Part shown: piece after piece, positions 1 through 8,450 of the stretch
Layout: the number at the start of each line of letters is the position of its first letter
How positions within the stretch are numbered: position 1 is the stretch's first letter
Origin: UBA1732 sp045114455
GTDB lineage: Bacteria; Verrucomicrobiota; Lentisphaeria; Victivallales; UBA1829
NCBI GenBank assembly: GCA_045114455.1
Contig: JBGUKN010000015.1
Coordinates: 1 to 36,669 of the forward strand
Reading direction: 5' to 3'
Length of the DNA stretch: 36,669 bases
Program-made: the position numbers and the translations under genes
Notes under the pieces: generated by a model
Seen by the model: the letters and a program-made list of their open reading frames with translations, nothing else
Databases searched by the model: none
Told to the model about the DNA's origin: nothing

Positions 1-1769
<1,769 letters not shown>

Positions 1770-1807
1770 CGGACCGGCCCGCCGGAACAGAAACAGGATA
1801 TCCCCTC

Positions 1808-2374
1808 ATGAACTGGCTCAGCTCCGGACCGTTCACGGTCTTCGACCTCGAAACGACCGGGTTCAGCGCGGTCCGCGACCGCATCATCGAGATCGGCGCG
1901 GTCCGCGTGGAGCTCGACGGCTCCGTTTCGAGGTTCCAGACGCTCGTGAACCCCGGCGTGCCGATCCCGCCCCGCCTGACCGCGCTGACCGGCATCGACG
2001 ACGCCATGGTCGCCGACGCGCCGAAGTTCAGGGAGGCCGGGTTCAAGTTCATGGATTTCGCCCGGAAGTCGCGCCTGGTGGCGCACAACGCCCGTTTCGA
2101 CCTGTCGTTCATGCAGGAGAGCCTCGCGCGCTGCGGCATGGAGCTGATCCAGGGCGGAGCCTACGACAGCATCCCGATCTTCCGCCGCGCCTACCCCGGC
2201 CTTTCCAGCTACAGCCTCGAATTCCTCCGTTCGCAATTCCCCGTGCCCGACAATTTCCCCGGCCAGCCTCACCGCGCCGCCTACGACGCAGACGTCACCT
2301 TCTCCCTCTTCAAGATGGCGATGAATATCCTCTGCGGCGCCCCCGGCCAGGACGAACCCGCCGGGAACGGATAA
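1808..2374 (+). CDS. DnaQ-like 3'-5' exonuclease (DEDDh family)
   Basis: A 188-residue exonuclease of the DNA polymerase III epsilon / RNase T superfamily. The five DEDDh metal and catalytic residues are visible: D13 and E15 in FDLETTG, D98 in NARFDLSF, and H155 with D160 in the HRAAYD motif. The protein is only the exonuclease domain. It has no helicase, polymerase or UvrC extension, and no obvious polymerase-binding tail, so it may be a stand-alone repair or RNA-processing nuclease rather than the replicative proofreader. The ATG at 1808 lies directly before the conserved first strand and 38 bp after the phosphorylase stop. A hairpin with a T-tract follows the stop. Function within the family is uncertain. 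Confidence 0.9.
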   Translation: MNWLSSGPFTVFDLETTGFSAVRDRIIEIGAVRVELDGSVSRFQTLVNPGVPIPPRLTALTGIDDAMVADAPKFREAGFKFMDFARKSRLVAHNARFDLSFMQESLARCGMELIQGGAYDSIPIFRRAYPGLSSYSLEFLRSQFPVPDNFPGQPHRAAYDADVTFSLFKMAMNILCGAPGQDEPAGNG

Positions 2375-2396
2375 AGGCAGGCGTCCCCGGAGAATG

Positions 2397-2426
2397 CAAA
2401 AGCGGTCTTCCCGCTCCTCTTTTTAT
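2397..2426 (+). terminator. Rho-independent terminator after the exonuclease gene (possibly bidirectional)
   Basis: AGCGG (2401-2405) pairs with CCGCT (2411-2415) around a short loop, with an A-run before the stem and CTCTTTTTATT after it. The T-tract overlaps the TAA of the convergent gene ending at 2423. The A-run on the other side could serve that gene. Confidence 0.65.
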
Positions 2427-2914
2427 TGCGGACGGTGCCCGCGTCCCTCCGGGATGAAGAGGTAAAACATCAGCTCGATGACGTCCCGGATGTCGCCCGC
2501 GTCGTCGATTGCGCAGGTCGGCATCCCGTTTCCGTTCCCGTTCGGATAATACACGACTCTCCTGCCGCGTTTTTCGAAATACCGTTCCGGCATCCCGTTT
2601 CCGTTCCCGTTCGGGTAGAACTCCACAGCGCTGCTCCCGCGGAACTTGAAATAATAGACGGGCATCCCGTTTCCGTTCCCGTTCGGGTAGAACTCCACAC
2701 CCCGGTCCGAATACTTGAAATAATTGTACGGCATGCCGTTCAGCCCCGGCGAGCGGTAGACCTCGCAGCATCGCGAGGTCTTTCTCATCGACCAGACATG
2801 AATGCCGTTGCAGTTTCCGTTCGGATAGAATTTGCACACGCTCCCGTCGATTTCCATCGAAGCGAACGGAAAGCCATTGCAGTTGCCCGAATCATAGACT
2901 TTGAGGTAGCCCAT
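2423..2914 (-). CDS. Small protein built of about 23-residue NGNGNGMP repeats, function unknown
   Basis: A 163-residue cytoplasm-type protein without signal peptide or membrane segment. Most of it is six tandem units of 22-24 residues. Each begins with aromatic-containing KVY, KFY or EFY, then PNGNGNGMP or a diverged form such as SGNCNGFP or PGLNGMP, then an aromatic/basic stretch such as YYFKFRG. The last three units are nearly identical and also repeat at DNA level. The first three are diverged and hold four of the protein's cysteines. The tail after residue 135 is not repetitive. The ATG at 2914 has a strong Shine-Dalgarno (AAGGAG, 7 nt upstream). The pattern faintly recalls the Y/F-YPNG strands of MORN- or YwqK-type repeats, but I do not recognise the family. 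It is the downstream end of a run of very small minus-strand genes. Confidence 0.72.
   Translation of the reverse strand: MGYLKVYDSGNCNGFPFASMEIDGSVCKFYPNGNCNGIHVWSMRKTSRCCEVYRSPGLNGMPYNYFKYSDRGVEFYPNGNGNGMPVYYFKFRGSSAVEFYPNGNGNGMPERYFEKRGRRVVYYPNGNGNGMPTCAIDDAGDIRDVIELMFYLFIPEGRGHRPQ
2520..2686. repeat. Three 26-bp direct repeats encoding NGNGNGMP
   Basis: A 26-bp block beginning GGCATCCCGTTTCCG starts at 2520, 2589 and 2661, so spacing is 69 and 72 bp. Each copy encodes the NGNGNGMP core of the last three protein repeats of the 2423-2914 gene. DNA identity far above that of the other units suggests recent duplication or gene conversion. Confidence 0.85.
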
Positions 2915-3084
2915 AAGGAATCTCCTTTACTGCGGGTTTGAAGCTTGTGGACCGGACCGGCCGGTTCTCCGCCGGAACGGTTCCGGAACATCGTTTACAT
3001 TATTACAACAACCAAGAAAAGAAAGAGAGCTCGAAAAACGAATCGTTGTTCTCGAAAAAAAGCTGCAATCGAATCGAAATGGCG

Positions 3085-3124
3085 TAAAAAACGGGACCGC
3101 CGACCGGAAAAGGCAGGCGGCCCC
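3085..3124 (-). terminator. Rho-independent terminator of the zinc-ribbon gene
   Basis: On the minus strand, GGGGCCGCC (3124-3116) pairs with GGCGGTCCC (3101-3093) with one G-T pair, followed by GTTTTTT (to 3086). It lies about 80 bp after the stop codon of the gene ending at 3206. It also separates that gene from the repeat-protein gene, which must therefore have its own promoter between about 2915 and 3085. Confidence 0.75.
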
Positions 3125-3205
3125 GAAGCAAATCTTTGCAGAACGTTTTCACGTTTTTGATTGCTGCTTCCACTCGACGGGATCAAGCGCCAGACTCACC
3201 TGACC

Positions 3206-3394
3206 TTAAGATCCGAGCCTTTTCCCCTCCCATTTGTTGCAAACGGGGCACTGTGTCGTAGAACTCCTAATACGCTTCTTTCCGATTTCGCTGGGGGTCC
3301 TTTCCTGAGAACAATCGCAGCAATAAACCGTGCCGCAATTCTGGCATTTGTACAAAGGGACTAAACTGCGTCCGCAACGAGGACAATTTGCCAT
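3206..3394 (-). CDS. Small zinc-ribbon protein
   Basis: A 62-residue protein with three Cys pairs: CPRCG near the N-terminus, then CQNCG and CCDC in the middle, and CPVC near the C-terminus. This arrangement fits one or two structural zinc sites, as in small zinc-ribbon or treble-clef proteins. There is no signal peptide or membrane segment. The ATG at 3394 is preceded by GGAAAGG about 9 nt upstream, and a good terminator follows. Such proteins often bind nucleic acid or protein partners, but nothing here fixes a role. It sits in the run of tiny minus-strand genes between 2423 and 4230. Evidence that it is real: six to seven ordered cysteines in 62 residues, a ribosome-binding site and its own terminator. 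Confidence 0.65.
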   Translation of the reverse strand: MANCPRCGRSLVPLYKCQNCGTVYCCDCSQERTPSEIGKKRIRSSTTQCPVCNKWEGKRLGS

Positions 3395-3503
3395 GATAAA
3401 AACCTTTCCGGGGAATCTTTCCCCTGTTGTGTTTGCCGCAACGAACGTTTTGGTCTGTCACGGCGTTTTATTGCTTGGGTCCGTCCGGCGCGGACTGACC
3501 CGG

Positions 3504-3641
3504 TTAAATCTTTCCGCTGCATTTCGCAAAAAGGAATGCAATCCCCAAAGCGATGAGAATGATGAATGCACATCCCGGGGGCATGCTTTCCGCAGCCTTC
3601 CCCCATTGTTACGCTTCATATTTTTCCGGCCGTTGTGGCAT
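3504..3641 (-). pseudogene. Interrupted micro-ORF encoding a single-TM peptide
   Basis: An ATG at 3641 with a good Shine-Dalgarno (GGAG, 8 nt upstream) opens a frame that reads MPQRPEKYEA and then hits TAA at 3611-3609. The same frame resumes with QWGKAAES, then MPPG and a clear hydrophobic segment, CAFIILIALGIAFLFA, ending at TAA 3506-3504. Either the gene is broken by the early stop, or the true product is the 26-residue peptide starting at the ATG at 3584, which has purine-rich GGAAAGC just before it. The TM-at-the-C-terminus layout matches the two genes upstream, so this may be a decayed third member. Both readings are uncertain. Confidence 0.4.
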
Positions 3642-3712
3642 TTGTTTATCTCCATATATCGTGAATACCGACTTAAGCGAACTGTCAATACCCCCTAGTC
3701 CCGCAAACGGAC

Positions 3713-3907
3713 TCAGGAAGAGAAATGGTTGATCACCCATATGACAAAAATCACGAATGCAAGCACAAGGCCTGCAGTTATGACATATCCGGCAATTCTG
3801 ACATTCCGATTAGGGCTGTGTCTCATTTGTTTCAAGATCTGAAAGGATGCATTCATGCACCCTTCCACCGCTTTCCCCAACGCATCGTCCGACGGTCTGT
3901 TTGCCAT
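3713..3907 (-). CDS. Small tail-anchored membrane protein, MRHS/NVR family, copy 1
   Basis: A 64-residue protein with a polar N-terminal half and one strongly hydrophobic segment near the C-terminus (YVITAGLVLAFVIFVIWVI), predicting a tail-anchored or N-in single-pass inner-membrane protein. Just before the membrane segment is MRHSPNRNVRIAGY, which closely matches the neighbour at 3982-4230 (MRHSRDPNVRKVGW). The two are therefore paralogues. A strong Shine-Dalgarno, AAAGGAG, is followed by seven or eight A before ATG 3907. Spacing to the upstream paralogue is 74 bp. I do not recognise the family. A single-TM small protein could be a subunit regulator, a toxin-like peptide or an envelope stress component; none of these is shown by the sequence. 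Confidence 0.6.
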   Translation of the reverse strand: MANRPSDDALGKAVEGCMNASFQILKQMRHSPNRNVRIAGYVITAGLVLAFVIFVIWVINHFSS

Positions 3908-3981
3908 TTTTTTTCTCCTTTATTGTGGTTGTAAAAGTTGAATCGCTCTGCCTGACTGTACCTGTCAGGGCACACTGAGCA

Positions 3982-4230
3982 TCAGAAGACGAAATACAGA
4001 ACAACGAGCCCGATGAGGCCGAGAACGATCAAAGTGATGATCCATCCGACTTTTCTGACGTTCGGATCGCGGCTGTGTCTCATGTTGTAAATGGCCATGC
4101 CGTCCCCGTCGAACAAGGCGGATATAGCCATCCCGACGGCAGATTTCATCGAGGTGCCGGATGACCCCCCGCCTTCATACTCGATGTCGTCCATTTCGGA
4201 CTCATCGTCAAGATCTTCTGGTCTTTTCAT
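3982..4230 (-). CDS. Small tail-anchored membrane protein, MRHS/NVR family, copy 2
   Basis: An 82-residue protein. Residues 1-25 are acidic (DLDDESEMDDIEYEGGG), then a small-residue region (GTSMKSAVGMAISALFDGDG), then MRHSRDPNVRKVGW and a C-terminal hydrophobic segment, IITLIVLGLIGLVVLYFVF, that ends the protein. It is paralogous to the protein at 3713-3907 across the last 45 residues or so. The acidic N-terminus is unique to this copy. The start at ATG 4230 has a moderate GGAAGA site 7 nt upstream. It is the first gene of the minus-strand small-gene run, and its upstream region is very AT-rich. Family unknown. Confidence 0.6.
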   Translation of the reverse strand: MKRPEDLDDESEMDDIEYEGGGSSGTSMKSAVGMAISALFDGDGMAIYNMRHSRDPNVRKVGWIITLIVLGLIGLVVLYFVF

Positions 4231-4444
4231 TTTATTCTTCCGGTTGAAGTTGGTTGTCCTGCCCGCTCCCGTGACAGGGAACAGGCAAAATAGAATGTTT
4301 TTACAGATATATAGATATTATTTTGCGTTAATCTAACACGTATTTTTCCTATTTTTGTTTTTTTCAAAAAAAAACGCGACACGAAAAAAAAGACGAACGG
4401 ACGCACACGAGTACGCTCACGAAAAAAAACACGGCATAGATAGG
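4231..4444 (-). promoter_or_regulatory. AT-rich gap upstream of the small-gene cluster
   Basis: About 215 bp with long A/T runs (for example around 4364-4395) and TATA-like stretches at 4308-4322, strikingly poorer in GC than the flanking genes. It should hold the promoter of the gene at 4230, but I find no convincing -35/-10 pair with 16-18 bp spacing. No gene is visible. Confidence 0.35.
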
Positions 4445-4479
4445 AAAAGGGGAGACCCGCAAGACATGCGGATCTCCCC
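4445..4479 (-). terminator. Rho-independent terminator of the mscS operon
   Basis: On the minus strand, GGGGAGA then a mismatch then CCGCA pairs with TGCGG and TCTCCCC (arms 4479-4467 and 4461-4449), followed by CTTTTCC. It lies about 75 bp past the MscS stop codon. Confidence 0.75.
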
Positions 4480-4555
4480 TGATTTTGTGCGGGAAGCACG
4501 GGGCGGGCTTCAGCAGATCGCCCGCATGCTTTCCCTGATGGACAGGAACGGGCTC

Positions 4556-5578
4556 TTATGCGCCGGGCTTCGCCGCATCGGAGGCGTTGACGAACGTGAC
4601 GACGCGCTGCGGGAACGGGATGTTGAGGCCGGCGGCTTCGATCGCGGGCTTGAGCTGCGCCTTGATGGTCCAGTAGGCGGGCCAGTAATTCTCCGTGGCG
4701 GTCCAGTAGCGGAGTGTGAGCTGCACGGAACTGTCGGCGAGTTCAGCGACGAGCACTTCCGGCGCGGGGTCCTTCAGGACCAGCGGTTCCCGCTCCATGA
4801 TCTCCTTCATGGCCTTCACGGCAACGGGGAGAGAATCGGCGTACGCGACGCCGACCGTGATGTCCGAACGGCGGGTCGGATTGCGCGAGTAGTTCTTGAT
4901 CGGCGTCCCGAAGACCACGCTGTTCGGGGCGGAAACGAAAAGCCCGTCCGGGGTCTTCAGCACGGTGGAGAAGAGGCCCATCTGCTGGATGGTGCCGCTG
5001 ACGCTGCCGCAGTCGATATAGTCGCCCAGTTTGTACGGGCGCAGAATCAGGAGCATGATCCCCGCTGCGATGTTGCTGAGCGAATCCTTCATGGCCAGGC
5101 CGATGGCTAGTCCGGCGGCGCCGAGCACGGTCAGGAGGCTGGCGGTGTTGAAACCGAAGAGGTCGAGGATGATCAGCAGGCCGATCACCCAGATGAGCGT
5201 GCGGACGATCGTGTAGGTGGCGTAGGTAAGGGATTCGTCACCCTCGAATTTCTTGAAGAAGCGCGCAATGATCTTCCGCGCCGCCATGGAAACAAGTTTG
5301 GCGACCACAAGCACGACCAGCGCCAAAATGACGATCTTCACGAAACGGATGATGTCGTCGCTGTGGTTGTTCCAGAGGTTCGTGAAGAATCCGGGTCCCT
5401 GTTCCTGGATCTGACGGACCATGCTGTCGGCATTGTTCAGATGGCTTTCGAGGAGGGACTGTCTCTGCTGGGCAGTCGCGGCGGCGGTTTCAGCAGTCGC
5501 GGGAGCGGTTTCAGCCGCGGCGGCTGCGGCGGGCTGGACGGCCTCGACGGCCGCGGCGAGCAAGGTATAAGGGATCAT
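4556..5578 (-). CDS. mscS: Small-conductance mechanosensitive channel, MscS family
   Basis: A 340-residue inner-membrane channel that opens under membrane tension to release solutes on hypo-osmotic shock. After an Ala-rich N-terminus there are hydrophobic segments at about 76-97 and 120-141. The family's pore helix and beta-domain entry follow at about 146-190 (LGAAGLAIGLAMKDSLSN, then LRPYKLGDYI). The cytosolic vestibule contains the expected APNSVVFGTPIKNYSRNP block and ends in the IPFPQRVV motif typical of MscS. The ATG at 5578 has AAAGG 8 nt upstream. A longer frame reaching 5749 was rejected because it has no family match and overlaps the upstream gene. The first 40 residues (rich in Ala, with TAET/TAAAT) may be a cleaved or extended periplasmic segment. 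It follows the 5641-6171 gene by 62 bp, probably in one operon. Confidence 0.93.
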   Translation of the reverse strand: MIPYTLLAAAVEAVQPAAAAAAETAPATAETAAATAQQRQSLLESHLNNADSMVRQIQEQGPGFFTNLWNNHSDDIIRFVKIVILALVVLVVAKLVSMAARKIIARFFKKFEGDESLTYATYTIVRTLIWVIGLLIILDLFGFNTASLLTVLGAAGLAIGLAMKDSLSNIAAGIMLLILRPYKLGDYIDCGSVSGTIQQMGLFSTVLKTPDGLFVSAPNSVVFGTPIKNYSRNPTRRSDITVGVAYADSLPVAVKAMKEIMEREPLVLKDPAPEVLVAELADSSVQLTLRYWTATENYWPAYWTIKAQLKPAIEAAGLNIPFPQRVVTFVNASDAAKPGA

Positions 5579-5640
5579 TGCGAATACCTTTCTTTTTTGG
5601 GGTATGTTTTGAGGGAAAAAGGAAAAACGGAAAAAGGAGA

Positions 5641-6171
5641 TCAGTTCGCGAACATGTTCTGGAGTTCCAGCTGGAATTCCTGGAGGTCCTGACGGTCCGG
5701 CTTGCCTTCGAGCTTCTCGAACATCAGGCGGCCCATCTGGTCGAGGCACCAGTTTCCGCTCGCGCCGGACCCGAAGGACACGCCGCCGGTCGCCAGGAAT
5801 CCGGGCCGGGCGAGCTGGTCGAGCGTGACCGTGGTGCGTGCGCGCGGCTTCGCCTCCCCGTCTGCCGGGGCCTCGTCCGCTGTCGCGGCATCGTCTGGAG
5901 AAAGCTGTTCCGCCCCGGCATCGTCCGCCGGGAAATCGTCCTGACCGTCGGCGGGCGCGGCTTCCTGCGCCGGTTTATCCGCTTCGGGCGCGGGTTCCGG
6001 CTGGGGTTCGGATTTCTGCCAGAACGACGTTTCGATCTCGGACGCGATGAGGCGCAGTTCCATAAACGTCATTTTCACGCCCTGTTCGGCGAGCATATCC
6101 TGGATTTTGGAGAGATTATGTCCTTCGCGGGTGCGGTCCGCGATGAACGCCTTGATTTCGTCGTGTGTCAT
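5641..6171 (-). CDS. Hypothetical two-part protein: helical N-terminus, acidic linker, conserved C-terminal block
   Basis: 176 residues. Residues 1-52 are predicted helical (MTHDEIKAFIADRTREGH, then LSKIQDMLAEQGVKMTFMELR) and resemble a small helix-turn-helix-like bundle. Residues 53-110 are a disordered linker rich in Pro, Ala, Asp and Glu. Residues 112-176 form a compact block containing VSFGSGASGNWCLDQMGRL and QDLQEFQLELQNMF; I have the impression of seeing similar blocks in other PVC-group hypothetical proteins, but cannot confirm it. No signal peptide or membrane segment. The ATG at 6171 has AAAGGGG about 8 nt upstream. First gene of the operon with mscS; a promoter lies at 6218-6245. 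Function unknown. Confidence 0.7.
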   Translation of the reverse strand: MTHDEIKAFIADRTREGHNLSKIQDMLAEQGVKMTFMELRLIASEIETSFWQKSEPQPEPAPEADKPAQEAAPADGQDDFPADDAGAEQLSPDDAATADEAPADGEAKPRARTTVTLDQLARPGFLATGGVSFGSGASGNWCLDQMGRLMFEKLEGKPDRQDLQEFQLELQNMFAN

Positions 6172-6217
6172 GTTCGGCCCCTTTCAGGAAATCGTTCGGG
6201 AAAAAGATGCTGTAAAA

Positions 6218-6245
6218 ACAATAGGCGGTAAGGCCGAAAAATCAA
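6218..6245 (-). promoter_or_regulatory. Sigma70-type promoter of the 6171-4556 operon
   Basis: On the minus strand, TTGATT (6245-6240), 16 bp, TATTGT (6223-6218). Transcription would begin near 6210, about 40 nt before the ATG at 6171. Confidence 0.5.
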
Positions 6246-6360
6246 GAGGAACACGCCGAAAAAGTCCGAAAAATGCCGCCGCGCCATGATCCGCCCCCGC
6301 CTGTCCTCTCCGGCGCCCGGAAATCCGTTCGTTCCGATTTTTCTAAAATATTCTTTAATT

Positions 6361-6441
6361 GCTTCGGTATCCGGTTGAAAAACCCGGTGCGAAGATGTAG
6401 ATTTATAGATTGATGCCCCGGAGACGCTCGTTTCAGGGGCA
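6361..6441 (+). promoter_or_regulatory. Structured 5' leader of the lipoprotein gene (two hairpins)
   Basis: The 323-bp divergent gap 6172-6494 holds the minus-strand promoter above and this element. Hairpin 1 has CTTCG (6362-6366) pairing with CGAAG (6390-6394), with an inner CCGG/CCGG pair. Hairpin 2 has TGCCCC (6414-6419) pairing with GGGGCA (6436-6441), then a G-A mismatch, then GAGAC/GTTTC closing a GCTC loop. An unstructured stretch and the ribosome-binding site GGAG follow. I recognise no named riboswitch. It could be an attenuator or protein-binding leader. No clean promoter was found upstream of it. Confidence 0.4.
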
Positions 6442-6494
6442 ACCGGACTCCAAATCTTAACTCATTTACCCCTCATAAACGTAGGAGAAAACCT

Positions 6495-8285
6495 ATGAAA
6501 CACTCAAAATTCGCATGGCTCGCGGCGTTTGCGGTCTCCGCCCTCACGGCAGTCACGTTCATCGGCTGCGGCAAGGAAGAAACGGCCTCCAAAGCGGACG
6601 CCTCCTCGGCCACCGCAGCCGTCAGCACCGGAAACACCGTCTTCGACAAGACCACCGCCCACCTCGAAATAGGCGGCATCGCCTACAGCTTCACGGACGG
6701 CGCGGCTGCCTACCAGATGGTCGACAAGATGTTCGACTCGTTCGACGGCCTGGTCCCGGAGGGAATCCCCGAAGCGAAGAAGATTTTCGACGCCATCCGC
6801 GACTTCGCGGCCAACGATTTCGGGCTGAAGACCTTCCTCGGCTCCGGCACCAGCGTCAAGAAGAACGGCGACTACTACCGCTGCATCGACTTCGAGTACG
6901 CGCCGGAACGCAAGGGCCTGTTCTGGGACATCGTCGGGACCGCCGCAACCAACGGCCCCGCGCCCGAGCTCAAGCTCACCTCCCCGAAATCCGCTTTCGC
7001 CTTCTCCTCGAAGTTCGAGCCCGGCGCGCTCTATGCCTTCATCGACAAGAAACTCCGCGCCACGCTGGACGAAGAAACCATGGCTGAGATCGACCAGCAG
7101 ATCTCCGGCCTCGCCGGCGCCGGCATCCAGCCCGACAAGCTGCTGGACTGCATCTCCGGCATTTCGTTCTATGCGGAAGGCCGCGAGTACAAGGAAGACG
7201 ACCTTCAGGGCATCCTCGCGGGCGAAGACCCCGAAGCCCGCATCATGGAACTCGTCCCGAAGTTCGCGTTCATCATCACCACGAAGAGCGACCTCTGCTG
7301 GAAAGCGCTGGAGAACTTCCTCTCCCAGTCCAGCCCGGATCTCGTGAAGGACGGCAAGATCGTCCCCGTGGAAGGCATCGCGGTCTTCCAGGACGGCAAC
7401 TACCTCATCGCCACGAACGATGAAGCCGCCATCCGCGACCGCATCGCCGGAAAGGGCACCGACCTGAACGCCAACGCCGAGTTCGCCAAGATGGTCGCAC
7501 TCGCGGGCAAGGACTTCTCCAGCTTCTCCTGGGTCTCCGAGGATTATTACAAGACCCTCGCAAGCGTCACCACCGTGTTCGGCAAAGTCGCAGGCGGCGT
7601 CACCGGCGGCGCGATCCCGGCGAACAATCCGGCTCTCCTCATCGGCAAGGATCTCCACAGCGCCCTCGCCACGGCGAAGATCGATGCCGAAGGCATTACC
7701 TTCACGACCATCACATCCGACCTTCAGGTCGCGCTCGTGAACTCCGGCACCCTCGCCGGCTTCATCTGCGGGTTCCTTCCCAACGTCGGCCCGCTCGCGC
7801 AGAGCATCATACAGACCATGAACAACAACGGCAATTCCGCCGACAATCTGGAACGCCAGATCAAAGCCAACGCCGCGTTCGCCATGCTCCAGGAAGCGAA
7901 GATCCCGGAAAGCTCCTGCGTCTTCTTCGCCGTCGCGGAAGACGGCAGCGGCGTGGCCTTCGCGAAATGGGACGAAGCGAAGGGCGAAATAGTGCAGGAC
8001 GACACCGAGGAAGTGGATTTCCCGTTCACCGTCGTCACTTCCCCGGAAGCCGCTGCAAAAGCCGACAACCCGGAGGAAACGATCGTCTTCTATGAAGACC
8101 CGAACGAGTTCTTCGACGGCATCTTCGTCATGTTCGGCGACGGCTCCGTGAAATTCCTGGAAGGCGACTTCGACAACCACGTGGAAGCCATGGAAGCCGC
8201 GGCCAATACGTTCAGCCTCTCCGACAAAACTGCGGCAGACCTCCTCAAGAAGGCCGCCGCCATCGACAAGATCTTCGAAGACTGA
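6495..8285 (+). CDS. Large lipoprotein with H-X9-DG-like C-terminal motif, function unknown
   Basis: 596 residues. The N-terminus is a lipoprotein signal peptide: MKHSK, a hydrophobic core, and the lipobox FIGC with Cys25, followed by a Ser/Ala-rich tether. The mature part is acidic, has no membrane segments and looks alpha/beta. It includes a stretch like those in DUF3352-type exported proteins (DGNYLIATNDEAAIRDRIAG near 310-330). This resemblance is my impression, not a search result. Near the C-terminus is IFVMFGDGSVKFL, which resembles the FADGSVKFL/H-X9-DG motif of PVC-group pseudopilin-like (DUF1559) proteins, but the usual N-terminal pilin helix is absent. The ATG has GGAG 8 nt upstream. 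A structured leader lies before it and a strong terminator after it, so it is probably monocistronic. Likely outer-membrane or inner-membrane anchored in the periplasm. Confidence 0.75.
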   Translation: MKHSKFAWLAAFAVSALTAVTFIGCGKEETASKADASSATAAVSTGNTVFDKTTAHLEIGGIAYSFTDGAAAYQMVDKMFDSFDGLVPEGIPEAKKIFDAIRDFAANDFGLKTFLGSGTSVKKNGDYYRCIDFEYAPERKGLFWDIVGTAATNGPAPELKLTSPKSAFAFSSKFEPGALYAFIDKKLRATLDEETMAEIDQQISGLAGAGIQPDKLLDCISGISFYAEGREYKEDDLQGILAGEDPEARIMELVPKFAFIITTKSDLCWKALENFLSQSSPDLVKDGKIVPVEGIAVFQDGNYLIATNDEAAIRDRIAGKGTDLNANAEFAKMVALAGKDFSSFSWVSEDYYKTLASVTTVFGKVAGGVTGGAIPANNPALLIGKDLHSALATAKIDAEGITFTTITSDLQVALVNSGTLAGFICGFLPNVGPLAQSIIQTMNNNGNSADNLERQIKANAAFAMLQEAKIPESSCVFFAVAEDGSGVAFAKWDEAKGEIVQDDTEEVDFPFTVVTSPEAAAKADNPEETIVFYEDPNEFFDGIFVMFGDGSVKFLEGDFDNHVEAMEAAANTFSLSDKTAADLLKKAAAIDKIFED

Positions 8286-8305
8286 CCTCTTCCGATCTTT
8301 TTCCC

Positions 8306-8341
8306 CGCCCCTGCTCCAACCCGGAACAGGGGCGTTTTTTT
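8306..8341 (+). terminator. Rho-independent terminator of the lipoprotein gene
   Basis: CGCCCCTG (8306-8313) pairs with CAGGGGCG (8327-8334), followed by seven T. It lies 20 bp after the stop codon and just before the next promoter. Confidence 0.92.
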
Positions 8342-8352
8342 GCGTCCGCCGC

Positions 8353-8381
8353 TTGCAAAACGGAACAAAAAACAGTATAGT
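8353..8381 (+). promoter_or_regulatory. Sigma70-type promoter of the two giant repeat-protein genes
   Basis: TTGCAA (8353-8358), 17 bp, TATAGT (8376-8381). It sits between the upstream terminator and the ATG at 8451, giving a leader of about 60 nt. Confidence 0.7.
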
Positions 8382-8450
8382 ATTGTCTATAGATTATGGT
8401 ACTGGCTTTATTCGCTTAAATAAACTCACCCCACGGCCCCGAAGATCAGC

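Noticed and set aside
2520..2686. Possible CRISPR array (26-bp direct repeats with regular spacing)
   Set aside because: Only three copies, spacers of 43-46 bp that are themselves coding and related, and all repeats lie in frame within a protein gene.
3953..3975. Operator-like imperfect palindrome (GCCTGAC/GTCAGGGC) before the 3907 gene
   Set aside because: The stem is short, and a similar stretch upstream of the paralogue is only partly palindromic; more likely shared ancestry than a defined site.
5579..5749. N-terminal extension of the MscS gene to 5749
   Set aside because: The extra 57 residues match nothing, would overlap the upstream gene, and the ATG at 5578 has a ribosome-binding site.
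6405..6441. Cyclic-di-GMP or other known riboswitch in the lipoprotein leader
   Set aside because: The hairpins lack the conserved core bases of any class I can recall; kept only as an unnamed structured leader.
6504..8180. Long antisense open frame opposite the lipoprotein gene
   Set aside because: Composition is typical of a shadow frame (rich in Val, Asp, Arg, Gly), with no start context or domain; the plus strand has a signal peptide, ribosome-binding site and terminator.
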